A stretch of 39,004 nucleotides of DNA from Streptoalloteichus tenebrarius (GTDB lineage Bacteria > Actinomycetota > Actinomycetes > Mycobacteriales > Pseudonocardiaceae). Below the pieces are notes generated by a model. That model made no database searches. It was not told where the DNA came from and saw only the letters and a program-made list of their open reading frames with translations. The stretch lies in assembly GCF_024171885.1 (NCBI RefSeq), contig NZ_JAMTCP010000033.1, positions 1 to 39,004 of the forward strand, written 5' to 3'. The translations under genes were made by a program, and so were the position numbers. This document shows, one piece after another, positions 16,162 to 24,545 of this stretch; position 1 is the first letter of the stretch; the number at the start of each line of letters is the position of its first letter.

Positions 16162-18789
16162 TCAACCTGACGGTCGACGTGGTGGGAAGGACGGTCGGGT
16201 GGACCGGGCGGGGAGCTGGGCGTGGGGGGCTCGCCTCGGGAGGTGGGCGAGCACGGCCGCGGAGGCGTTCGGCGCGGCCGACCGGAACTCCGGCGGCGCG
16301 CACCGGGTGCCGGGCTCGACCTGGCGCCAGAACCACGGCGTCGGCCCCGGCCGGAGCCAGCTTCGGGCGACGAGCTGGAGGATCGCGAGGTCCCGCGAGG
16401 ACCGCACGACCTCGGCGAGCAGCCGGGCGAGCGCCCCGCACGCCTCGTGGTCGCCCTCGCAGGTCCTGGCCCAGGTGGTGAGCACGTCGCGCGTCACGTA
16501 GTGGCAGAAGGACGCGTTGAGCAGGCGGCGCCACAGCGCCGCGAGCACCTCCCGCGCCCTGTCGTCGTCGTCGGCCCACGTCAGCAGGACCGGGGCGCGG
16601 GCGGCGCCCACCTGGGCCTGCTCGATGCTCACGGCCATCATCGTCAGCACCCCGGTCATGTGGCGTTCCTTTCTCGGGGAGCGGACCCAGTCGTCGATCA
16701 TCGCCATGATCTCGTGCAACTGCTCGGAGTCGGCCTTGTCCACCAGCTCCGCCACGCCGTCGACCACCGCCGGCCGGAGGGACCGCTCGTCGGAGCCGGC
16801 GAGTATGTCCAGGCATGTCAGGGCGGTGTCGAAGGAGGTGCGGCCCAGCGGCCCGCCGTACGCGCGGATGGCCGTCCACCGCTGTTCCTGGCTCCCCCTC
16901 GCCCACCGTTCGACGATCCGCTCGACGACGTCGGTGAGGCGGGGGTCGGCCGCCACCAGCTCCAACGCGGTCAGCGCCGTCTCCCGTTGCGCCCGGTCGG
17001 GACTGGTCGCCCACGGCTCCAGCACCGCCTCCCGCACGACGTCGAAGTCCTCCGACATCAACACGCCCACGACCGCCGCGACCGAGTCCCGCACCAGCCA
17101 GGACGGGTGCCGGCCCAGGTTGTGCAGCCAGCGCAGCAGCGCGGGGCGGGCGCGGTCCATCTCGGCCCACAGCAGGCGGACGACCGCGGCGGCCTCCCTC
17201 GGGCGTTCCCAGCGCACGATCTCGACGGGCACCCTGCCCAGGTCGCCGTTCCGCCAGTCGAGGACGAACCCCGCGCGCAGCCGGTGGGCCCGCGCGGTGC
17301 GGCTCTGGTCGAGGCCGGCCGGTGGGCGCGGGGCCCGCATCCGCCGCAACAGGTCCTCGGTGATCTCCATCGCCACGGTGTAGCCGAGGTCGTGGCAGAT
17401 GACGGTGCCGAGCAGGAACGGCAGGTCGGCCGCTGGCAACTCGGTGAGCCAGCGCCGGACCTGGAGGAGCACGGTCTCGGCGAGCCTGGCTCCCGCCCCC
17501 TCCTCGGGGCTGGTGGCCAGGACCCTGGCCAGTTCGGCGAGGTCGCCCACGTCGGGCTGGCCGGCGCAGCGCTGCTCGAACAGCTCGGCGATCTCGTCGT
17601 CGCGGGCGAGCAGGGTCCGCGCCCGTTCCCACGCGCCCATCGCGAGCAGGTGCGCCGTGACGACGTCCCGCGCCGGCGGCGCGTCGACCTCGACCACCCG
17701 CTCGGCCGGCACGCGGTGGTGCGCGGGGAGGTCGCCGGCGACGGTGAGCACGAGCCGGACGTTGTGGGCGCGGGCCTCCTTGTCCAGCCGGCGGAACGTG
17801 TGCTCGTCGGTCCGGGCGGCGCGCTGCGGGTCGAGGTCGACGGCGAGGACCCCGCGCGGCGGTCCGGTCCCCGCGGGTGTCGGCGCGTCCGCGCTGACGC
17901 CGACGCCGAGCGTGGCGAGGTCGGCGAGGCGGCCGAGCAGGCGCAGGTTCGTCCCGCAGACCTCGCCGAGCAGGACGGTGGCCAACGTGGCCTTGCCGCA
18001 GCCGCGCGGGCCGGTCAGCACCCACAGCCCGGGTTCCCTGAGCCGCTCCCGCACGCGGTTGACGCAGGGCGGCGCGACGAAGACCTCGCCGAGCGCGGCG
18101 AGGTCGGTCTCGTCGACGGACAACGCGAAGCGCCCTCCCACGACGCCGCGACCGTGCCGGATGTCGCGACCGGCCATGTCGCCATGCACGGTGTAGACGT
18201 TCAGGGAGGCGGGCCGGTAGCGGTCGACCAGGTCGTCGGTGTGCTCGCGCCGCGCCCGGGTCCGTTGGTGCTGGACCTCGTCGTGCAGCCGCTCGGCGAC
18301 CTCCTGCTCCGCCGAGGCGAAGGCGGCGGCCCACCCGACGACCTCGACCGCCTCGACCGCCTCCACGCTGACCTCGACGCCGACGCCGACACCCGCGTCG
18401 AGGACGTCCACGTCCTCTCGGTCCTCGGCGTCGTCCCTCTCCTCCGCCTCATCCTCGCCCTGCCCGTCCCCGGCACGGCCGGCGGCGGGATCGGGGTCGG
18501 CGGCCGGGGCGCGGCCCGTCTCCCGCCTGTCAGGGGACTCTCCGGGGGGTTCCTCGGCCGAGGCCTCCAGGCCGACGGTGGGGCCGGCGCGATCAGCCTG
18601 ACCGTCACGGCGGCCCCCGTCGGCACGGTCGGCGGGATCAACGCGGACGACGCGGACAGCGCGGACGGCGCGGTCGCCGTGAACGACGTGAGCGGAGTGG
18701 ACGGCATGAACAGCGCGGCCGCCGTCGTCACGGCCGCGCACGACCGTCTCCTCGTCCCGCGCCCGCTCCGAGCCGTCCCTCTGGATCAC
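16162..18789 (-). CDS. STAND-like P-loop NTPase with helical-repeat tail
   Basis: 875 residues. The first 190 are charged and low-complexity, including an acidic run (about 108-150). The segment VYTVHGDMAGRDIRHG (about 199-214) resembles the cyclase C-terminal tail. The P-loop GPRGCGKAT (about 260-268) sits in LREPGLWVLTGPRGCGKAT, a probable Walker B is GVLAVDLD, and VRLVLTVAGDLPAHH could be a sensor strand. The C-terminal half is a HEAT-like array with repeated pairs such as HPSWLVRDSVAAVVGVLMS and DRAQRETALTALELVA. STAND ATPases act as signal-dependent switches. I place the start at GTG 18789, whose GTGA overlaps the cyclase stop; the frame extends further upstream but antiparallel to nothing conserved. 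Cognate signal and effector are unknown. Confidence 0.75.
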   Translation of the reverse strand: MIQRDGSERARDEETVVRGRDDGGRAVHAVHSAHVVHGDRAVRAVRVVRVDPADRADGGRRDGQADRAGPTVGLEASAEEPPGESPDRRETGRAPAADPDPAAGRAGDGQGEDEAEERDDAEDREDVDVLDAGVGVGVEVSVEAVEAVEVVGWAAAFASAEQEVAERLHDEVQHQRTRARREHTDDLVDRYRPASLNVYTVHGDMAGRDIRHGRGVVGGRFALSVDETDLAALGEVFVAPPCVNRVRERLREPGLWVLTGPRGCGKATLATVLLGEVCGTNLRLLGRLADLATLGVGVSADAPTPAGTGPPRGVLAVDLDPQRAARTDEHTFRRLDKEARAHNVRLVLTVAGDLPAHHRVPAERVVEVDAPPARDVVTAHLLAMGAWERARTLLARDDEIAELFEQRCAGQPDVGDLAELARVLATSPEEGAGARLAETVLLQVRRWLTELPAADLPFLLGTVICHDLGYTVAMEITEDLLRRMRAPRPPAGLDQSRTARAHRLRAGFVLDWRNGDLGRVPVEIVRWERPREAAAVVRLLWAEMDRARPALLRWLHNLGRHPSWLVRDSVAAVVGVLMSEDFDVVREAVLEPWATSPDRAQRETALTALELVAADPRLTDVVERIVERWARGSQEQRWTAIRAYGGPLGRTSFDTALTCLDILAGSDERSLRPAVVDGVAELVDKADSEQLHEIMAMIDDWVRSPRKERHMTGVLTMMAVSIEQAQVGAARAPVLLTWADDDDRAREVLAALWRRLLNASFCHYVTRDVLTTWARTCEGDHEACGALARLLAEVVRSSRDLAILQLVARSWLRPGPTPWFWRQVEPGTRCAPPEFRSAAPNASAAVLAHLPRRAPHAQLPARSTRPSFPPRRPSG

Positions 18790-19604
18790 CGCGCGCCCCA
18801 GACGTGTTTGTCCCGCCCGACGACGTCCTGCCCGACGCTGCCGATGTGGTTGATGCTCACGTCGCCCCCGCCCCCGCCCCCGCCCCCGCCGCCGACACCA
18901 CCGCCGACACCACCGCCGCCGACACCGCCGCCGGCCCGCGGGGCGCCTCCCGCGCCGTTTCCCTCGCGCGGGCGCTGCTCGGTGGTGTCGGGCACGGGCG
19001 TGTCCCGCGTCGGCGGCGCCGGGAGGCGGCCCAGCCCCGGCACGTGCACCCAGGCGGTGGTCCGGACCTCCTTCTCCCCCACCTCCACGGGGTGGTAGCG
19101 GGAGGGCTCGATGCCGCCGTACCCGTGCCGCACCACCGCGTCGTACATCGGGGAGGACACCAGGACCACGAGGTCGGCGTCGGGAGCGCGGTGCAGCGCG
19201 CGGTGGGCGGCGGCGCTGTCGACCAGCCGGCAGGCCAGGTTGAGGTCGGCTCCCGCCCAGCCCTCGGCGTCCCGGTGCACCTCGCCAGCGTGCGCCGCCA
19301 TCCGCATCCGCATCCGCGCCGGGTCGCTGGAGCGGTCGTTGTGGTGGCGCAGCGCGTCGACCAGGTGCCGGACGAACCCGTCCACGATGTCCACTTTGGA
19401 CACCGTCGCCGGGACGACGAGGATCTTGCTGTCGCCCCTGTCCTCCACGGCCAGCTCGTCCCAGGGCATCCCCGCGCTGTCGGCGGCGTACCGGACCACC
19501 GTGGACAGCGCCTCGCGCAACCACAGTTGGAACCGGTTGTCCCGCCGCCCGAACTCGGCGATGTCGACCACGACGATGGATCGGTGTTCCGGCAGGTGTC
19601 GCAT
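18786..19604 (-). CDS. Class III nucleotide cyclase homologue (Pycsar-type candidate)
   Basis: 272 residues, soluble. The cyclase homology domain (about 8-190) keeps the essential residues: first metal Asp D14 in SIVVVDIAEF, second metal Asp D58 in EDRGDSKILVV, and the transition-state pair N122/R126 in GADLNLACRL. By eye, the base-recognition positions are E54 and G115, unlike the Lys/Asp pair of adenylate cyclases, so the product may not be cAMP. After a Pro/Gly linker with a long Gly run (about 227-247) the protein ends in a beta-like tail, DVSINHIGSVGQDVVGRDK. ATG start with GGAGG 5 nt upstream. The stop overlaps the NTPase start (GTGA). Similar stand-alone proteins are common and poorly characterised in actinomycetes. 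Confidence 0.78.
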   Translation of the reverse strand: MRHLPEHRSIVVVDIAEFGRRDNRFQLWLREALSTVVRYAADSAGMPWDELAVEDRGDSKILVVPATVSKVDIVDGFVRHLVDALRHHNDRSSDPARMRMRMAAHAGEVHRDAEGWAGADLNLACRLVDSAAAHRALHRAPDADLVVLVSSPMYDAVVRHGYGGIEPSRYHPVEVGEKEVRTTAWVHVPGLGRLPAPPTRDTPVPDTTEQRPREGNGAGGAPRAGGGVGGGGVGGGVGGGGGGGGGGDVSINHIGSVGQDVVGRDKHVWGAR

Positions 19605-19727
19605 ACCGCCTCCGCTCGGGCTCCGGCCGTCCTCTCCGGGCGTCCTGTGTACGCCGGAACGCCGCCCGCGTCCGTGATCCAGCGCACGGACGCGGCCCGT
19701 CCGGCCTCGCGTCGATGGGTCCGTCGG

Positions 19728-20393
19728 TCAGTCGGGCGCCCTCGCCAACCGGGCGAGTTCGCCGGGGCGCAGCACGGTGATCCGCCGGCGCGAGGTGCTG
19801 AGCACCCCCGCCGCGCGGAGTTCGGCCAGGGAGCGGGACACCGTCTCCCTGGTGGCGCCGATGGCGCCGCCCAGCTCCTCCTGGCTGAGCACGGTCACCT
19901 CGTACCCGCCGCCGGGCGCGGGGCGCCCCCTGCTGCGCACGAGGTCGACGAGCAGGCGGGCCAACCGTCGGGAGACGAGGCAGGTGCCGGCCTCCACGCG
20001 TCGCCGGTCGGACTCGTCGATCCTGGCGACCAGCAGGCACAGCACGTCGTGGGCGAGGGCGGGGCGTTGTCCGAGCAGGACGCGGAAGCGCTCGGCGGGC
20101 ACGGCCACGACGACCGAGTCGACCGCCGCGTCCACCGTCGCCGAGCGGCGGCGCGCGCCGATCACACCGAACTCGCCGACCAGCGCGCCGTCCCCGCGCA
20201 GGGCGAGCACCAGGCGCTGACCGTCCACGGTGTCCGCGCAGACGCGCAGGAGCCCGTGCTCGACCAACAGGACGGAGTCAGACTCCTCGTCCTGCCGGAA
20301 CAGCACCGTCCCCCGGCGCACGAGGCGACGGGTTCCCTCGGCCGCGAGCAGGTCCCGGTTCTCGCGGCGGAGCCTGTCCCCCGGTGTGGTCAC
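19728..20393 (-). CDS. Crp/Fnr-family transcriptional regulator
   Basis: 221 residues. The N-terminal cyclic-nucleotide-binding beta-roll (about 15-115) includes RRGTVLFRQDEESDSVLLVEHG and the phosphate-cassette region GDGALVGEFGVIGARRRSATV (G-E-F-G then R-R-S-A). A dimerisation helix follows, then the winged helix-turn-helix LSQEELGGAIGATRETVSRS (about 166-185). So both effector binding and DNA binding look intact. It starts at a GTG without a clear ribosome-binding site. It lies 123 bp upstream of the cyclase on the same strand and may be co-transcribed with it or sense its product. kdpE is 118 bp further upstream. Confidence 0.9.
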   Translation of the reverse strand: MTTPGDRLRRENRDLLAAEGTRRLVRRGTVLFRQDEESDSVLLVEHGLLRVCADTVDGQRLVLALRGDGALVGEFGVIGARRRSATVDAAVDSVVVAVPAERFRVLLGQRPALAHDVLCLLVARIDESDRRRVEAGTCLVSRRLARLLVDLVRSRGRPAPGGGYEVTVLSQEELGGAIGATRETVSRSLAELRAAGVLSTSRRRITVLRPGELARLARAPD

Positions 20394-20511
20394 ACTGGTG
20401 AGCGTGGTCGGCGTGGAGGAGCCGGCAAGGACCGCCGTCCACGTTCACCCGCTGGCCGCCCGATTCCACCCGCCCAGAGCAGTCCACGGTCGGGGTGGCC
20501 GAGCCGGCCGG

Positions 20512-21192
20512 TCATGGCTCGAAGCGGTACCCCATGCCGGGTTCGGTGATCAGGTGGCGCGGGCGCGAGGGCTCCGGCTCCAGCTTGCGCCGCAACTGGG
20601 CCAGGTACACGCGGAGGTAGTGGGTCTCGGTCGCGTAGGCCGGCCCCCAGACCTCCTTCAGCAGTTGCTTCTGCGCCACCAGCCGGCCGCTGTTGCGCAC
20701 CAGCACCTCCAGGATCCCCCACTCCGTCGGGGTGAGGTGGACCTCGGTGTCGTCGCGCAGCACCTTCTTGGCGGCGAGGTCGACGGTGAACGAGGCGGTC
20801 TTCACGACGGGTTCGCCGTCGCCGGCCGAGGTGGTGGAGCGGCGCACGGCGGCCCGCAGCCGCGCCAGCAGTTCGTCCATCCCGAACGGTTTGGTCACGT
20901 AGTCGTCCGCGCCGGCGTCCAACGCCTCGACCTTGTCGGCGGAGTCGGTACGCGCGGACAACACGATGATCGGCACCGTCGTCCAGCCCCGCAGCCCGGC
21001 GATCACCTCGGTGCCGTCCACGTCGGGCAGGCCGAGGTCGAGCACGACGACGTCCGGTCGGCCCTCGGCCGCGGCCTTCAGCGCCGCCGCGCCGTCGTGG
21101 GCGGTGAGCACCTGGTACCCGCGCGCCGCGAGGTTGATCCGCAACGCGCGCACGATCTGCGGCTCGTCGTCCACCACCAGGACCTTGGTCAT
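20512..21192 (-). CDS. kdpE: Response regulator KdpE
   Basis: 226 residues, OmpR/PhoB type. Receiver domain (1-118) with the acidic pair in VLVVDDE, phospho-acceptor D52 in VVVLDLGLPD, S79 and K101 (DYVTKPFG). The C-terminal winged helix (about 130-226) has LTPTEWGILEVLVRNSGRLV and the typical KdpE ending LITEPGMGYRFEP. It activates kdpFABC when K+ is scarce or turgor drops. Its ATG overlaps the kdpD stop (ATGA), so the pair is coupled. Likely target sites lie at 28594-28641. Confidence 0.96.
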   Translation of the reverse strand: MTKVLVVDDEPQIVRALRINLAARGYQVLTAHDGAAALKAAAEGRPDVVVLDLGLPDVDGTEVIAGLRGWTTVPIIVLSARTDSADKVEALDAGADDYVTKPFGMDELLARLRAAVRRSTTSAGDGEPVVKTASFTVDLAAKKVLRDDTEVHLTPTEWGILEVLVRNSGRLVAQKQLLKEVWGPAYATETHYLRVYLAQLRRKLEPEPSRPRHLITEPGMGYRFEP

Positions 21193-23759
21193 GCTCCCGC
21201 GACCTCCTCGCGCTCGTGTCGCCGGGCGACGGGCAGCGAGATGACCACCGTGAGTCCCCCGCCCGGGGTGTCCTCGGCCCTGATCGTGCCGTCCATCGCC
21301 TCGGTGAAGCCCTTCGCCACGCTCAACCCCAGCCCCACGCCGGTGCTCGAGTCCCGGTCGCCCAGCCGCTGGAAGGGGGCGAACACCGAGTCGGCCGCGC
21401 CGCGGGGCAGGCCCGGCCCGTGGTCGACGATCCGCAGCTCCACGCGGTCGGCGTGGGCGCTGGCCCTGACCGCGACCTCCGGCCTGAGCTGGTCGCGCCG
21501 CCGGCCGTAGCGCAGCGCGTTGTCGACGACGTTGGCCACGACCCGCTCCAGCAGGCCGACGTCGGCCCGCACCGGCGGCAGGTGGTCGTCGACGTCGACG
21601 CTGACCCAGCGCCGTCCCTCCACTCCGGCCAGCGCCCGCGCCACGACCTCGTAGTACCCGACGGCCCTGAGCCGGGGCCGCACCGCGCCGGTGGCCAGCC
21701 GCGAGGAGTCCAGCAGGTTGTCCACCAGCGCCGTGAGCCGGTCCGCCGACTCCTCCACCGTGGCCAGCAGCTCCTGGGTGTCCTCTTCGGACAGTCGAAG
21801 GTCGTGGTCGCGCAGGCTGCCCACGGCCGCCTTGATCGACGTCAGCGGCGTCCGCAGGTCGTGGCCGACGGCCGACAGCAGCGCGGTGCGCAGCTCCGTG
21901 GTGGCCGCCCTGCGTTCGGCCTCCACGGCCGCCGCCGCCATCCTCTGCTGCCGCAACGCCGTCAGCGCCTGGCCGGCCGCCGCCTCCAGCACCCTGCGGT
22001 CGGCGGCGGCCAGCTTGCGGCCCCGCAGCGCCAGGTGCACGTCCTGGTTGACCGGGATGTCGAGGTCGGCCTCGTCCGGGCTCTGGCAGCCGTCGGAGCC
22101 GACGCACGCCACCCGGTCCCAGCGGCCGTCGCGCCGCTCCAGCAACGCCACCGAGTCCAGCGCGAAGTTCTCCCGCACCTTCTCCAGCAGCCGGGCCACC
22201 GGGTGCGGGTGGGTGAGCACGGTCCGCGCGTAGGAGGCCAGCAGCGCGGCCTCGGTGCCGGCCCGCGCGGCCTGCTCGGCGCGGCGGGCCGCCCTGTCCA
22301 CCACGATCGCCACCATCACCGCGACCACCACCATCGCCACCAGCGTGATGATGTTCTCCTGGGTGGCGATGCCGAGCGTGTAGACCGGCTCGGTGAAGAA
22401 GAAGTTGAGCATCAGCCCGCTGAGGGCGGCGGCGAGCAGCGCCGGCCCGAGCCCGCCCACCAGGGCCACGACCACGGTGGCCAGGAAGTAGTCGATGACG
22501 TTGGTGGACAGCAGCAGGTCCTGCGCCATCCACAGCCCCAACGCGGTCGCCAGCGAGGGCAGCAGCACCGCGAGCAGCCACCCGAGCAGCTTGCGCGACG
22601 AGCTCAGGCCGCTGCGCACCCACCGGATGGCCCTGCCGTGCCCGGCCTGGGAGTGGGTGACCATGTGGACGTCGATCGGCCCGGACTCCTGCACCACGGT
22701 CGCGCCGATGCCCTCGTCGAACAGGCGGGCCAGGCGGGACCGCCGGGAGGTGCCGAGCACGAGCTGGGTGGCGTTGACGCCCCTGGCGAAGTCCAGCAGC
22801 GCGGTCGGCACGTCGTCGCCGACGACGGTGTGGAAGGTCGCGCCCACGTCGTCGGCGAGCCTGCGGTAGCGCATGACCGCCTGCGGCGGGGCGCCGGCGA
22901 GCCCGTCGCCGCGCAGGATGTGCAGCACCAGCAGCTCGGCGCCGGCGCGGTTGGCGATCCGGCGCGCCCTGCGGATCAGGGTCTCGCTCTCCGGCCCCCC
23001 GGTGATGGCGACCACGACCCGTTCCCTGGCCTCCCAGGTGTCGGTGATCGCGTGGTCGGCCCGGTAGCGCTGCAACGCCACGTCGACCTGGTCGGCCACC
23101 CACAGCAGCGCCAGCTCGCGCAGCGCGGTGAGGTTGCCCGGCCGGAAGTAGTTCGACAGCGCCGCGTCGACCTTGTGCGCCGGGTAGACGTTGCCGTGCG
23201 CGAGCCGGCGGCGCAGCGCCTCCGGGGTGAGGTCGACCAGCTCCACCTGCTCCGCGCGGCGGACGACCTCGTCGGGCACGGTCTCCTGCTGCCGCACGCC
23301 CGTGATGCTCTCGACGACGTCGTTGAGGCTCTCCAGGTGCTGCACGTTCACCGTGGACAGCACGTCGATGCCGGCGTCGAGCAGTTCCTCGATGTCCTGC
23401 CAGCGCTTGGCGTTGCGTGATCCGGGGGCGTTGGTGTGCGCCAGCTCGTCGACCAGGGCGACCGCGGGGCGGCGCGCGATGACCGCGTCCACGTCCATCT
23501 CGGTCAGCTCGACGCCGCGGTGCTCCAGCACGCGCCGTGGCACGACCTCCAGCCCCTCGAGCAGCCGCGCCGTCCTGGCCCGGCCGTGGGTCTCCACGTA
23601 GCCGACGACGACGTCGGTGCCCCGCTCGGCGCGTCGGTGCGCCTCGCCGAGCATCGCGTAGGTCTTGCCGACGCCGGGGGCCGCGCCGAGGTAGATGCGC
23701 AGCTCCCCGCGTCGTCGTCGGGTGGGTCGGTCGGTGCTCACGTTCTCAGTGTCCGCCAT
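21189..23759 (-). CDS. kdpD: Sensor histidine kinase KdpD
   Basis: About 856 residues. The order is: N-terminal KdpD domain with P-loop GAAPGVGKTYAML, a universal-stress-like domain (VVVAITGGPESETLIRRARR and VLGTSRRSRLARLFDEG), four transmembrane helices (about 390-500), a GAF-like region, then HisKA with the phospho-acceptor His in SAVGHDLRTPLTSIK (about 633) and a HATPase domain (NVVDNALRYG, DHGPGLP). It senses K+ limitation and phosphorylates KdpE. Start ATG 23759 gives MADTENVSTDRP; a GTG six codons later is an alternative. A strong hairpin separates it from kdpC, so kdpDE may have its own promoter. Confidence 0.96.
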   Translation of the reverse strand: MADTENVSTDRPTRRRRGELRIYLGAAPGVGKTYAMLGEAHRRAERGTDVVVGYVETHGRARTARLLEGLEVVPRRVLEHRGVELTEMDVDAVIARRPAVALVDELAHTNAPGSRNAKRWQDIEELLDAGIDVLSTVNVQHLESLNDVVESITGVRQQETVPDEVVRRAEQVELVDLTPEALRRRLAHGNVYPAHKVDAALSNYFRPGNLTALRELALLWVADQVDVALQRYRADHAITDTWEARERVVVAITGGPESETLIRRARRIANRAGAELLVLHILRGDGLAGAPPQAVMRYRRLADDVGATFHTVVGDDVPTALLDFARGVNATQLVLGTSRRSRLARLFDEGIGATVVQESGPIDVHMVTHSQAGHGRAIRWVRSGLSSSRKLLGWLLAVLLPSLATALGLWMAQDLLLSTNVIDYFLATVVVALVGGLGPALLAAALSGLMLNFFFTEPVYTLGIATQENIITLVAMVVVAVMVAIVVDRAARRAEQAARAGTEAALLASYARTVLTHPHPVARLLEKVRENFALDSVALLERRDGRWDRVACVGSDGCQSPDEADLDIPVNQDVHLALRGRKLAAADRRVLEAAAGQALTALRQQRMAAAAVEAERRAATTELRTALLSAVGHDLRTPLTSIKAAVGSLRDHDLRLSEEDTQELLATVEESADRLTALVDNLLDSSRLATGAVRPRLRAVGYYEVVARALAGVEGRRWVSVDVDDHLPPVRADVGLLERVVANVVDNALRYGRRRDQLRPEVAVRASAHADRVELRIVDHGPGLPRGAADSVFAPFQRLGDRDSSTGVGLGLSVAKGFTEAMDGTIRAEDTPGGGLTVVISLPVARRHEREEVAGA

Positions 23760-23839
23760 TCCTGGCCGGGGTCGGCCGTCGGTGAGGCCGTCGGCGTCGC
23801 GCCGCGCGGGGGCGCCGACGGTCTCGTCCTCGACGGCGA

Positions 23840-23878
23840 GGGGACCCCGCAGCCGCAACAGCCGGCCGCGGGGTCCCC
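23840..23878. terminator. Hairpin terminator between kdpC and kdpD
   Basis: GGGGACCCCGC (23840-23850) is perfectly complementary to 23868-23878 around a 17-nt loop, 10 bp after the kdpC stop. It should end or attenuate kdpFABC transcription before kdpDE. Confidence 0.7.
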
Positions 23879-23887
23879 CTGCGGTTG

Positions 23888-24538
23888 TCAACGCCCGGCC
23901 TCGCGCTGGACGGCGAGGTTGAGCGTGGTCACGTTCACGCCGGGCTCGCCGAGCACGCCCAGCGGGCGGCCCTGCGTGTGCTCGGCGACCAGGTCGCGCA
24001 CCCGCTGCTCGGGGATGCCGTTCTCCCTGGCCACGCGCGGTGCCTGGAGTTCGGCGTAGTCCCGGCTGATGTGCGGGTCGAGGCCGCTGGCCGAGGCGGT
24101 CACCGCGTCGGCGGGCACCCTGGCCGGGTCGACCCGCTCGCGGGCGGCGACGGCGGCGCGCCGCTCCTCGACCGCCTTGCGCAGGTCGTCGTTGTCGCCG
24201 GCCTTGTTCGAGCCGCCGGAGGGCAGGACGTCGTCCGGGCCGAGCTGGGACTGGCCGTCGGCCGGGGGCACGGTGGCCGAGGGCCGGGTGTGGAACCAGC
24301 GGTCGGCCGTGGGGTCGTCCTTCGCCCTGGGGTCGACCGGGTCGACGCCGATCAGCTCGGAGCCCGCGGCGGTGTCGTTGACCCTGACGATCGACCCCTC
24401 CGCGTTGTCCCGGAGGCCGGGCAGCCGGGTGACGCCCCACACGGCGAGCGGGTAGAGCACGCCGAGCAGCACGGTCATCACCAGCAGGACCCGCAGGCCG
24501 GCCGCGGTCTGGCGCAGCAGGTTGGTGAGGGACTTCAT
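23888..24538 (-). CDS. kdpC: Potassium-transporting ATPase subunit KdpC
   Basis: 216 residues, a single-pass membrane subunit that stabilises the KdpFABC complex. The N-terminal helix (about 15-38, GLRVLLVMTVLLGVLYPLAVWG) leads to the family motif NAEGS, then G-S-x-L-I-G, ADRWFHTRPSA, and the conserved core ADAVTASASGLDPHISRDYA. Near the C-terminus VNVTTLNLAV closes the domain. ATG start 7 bp after kdpB with GAGAG directly upstream. A transcription terminator follows. Confidence 0.97.
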   Translation of the reverse strand: MKSLTNLLRQTAAGLRVLLVMTVLLGVLYPLAVWGVTRLPGLRDNAEGSIVRVNDTAAGSELIGVDPVDPRAKDDPTADRWFHTRPSATVPPADGQSQLGPDDVLPSGGSNKAGDNDDLRKAVEERRAAVAARERVDPARVPADAVTASASGLDPHISRDYAELQAPRVARENGIPEQRVRDLVAEHTQGRPLGVLGEPGVNVTTLNLAVQREAGR

Positions 24539-24545
24539 CTCTCGA

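Noticed and set aside
18790-20040. Extension of the NTPase frame upstream to 20040
   Set aside because: This part overlaps the cyclase and Crp genes on the same strand in another frame and is Arg/Gly/Pro-rich. The GTGA overlap at 18786-18789 gives a natural start.
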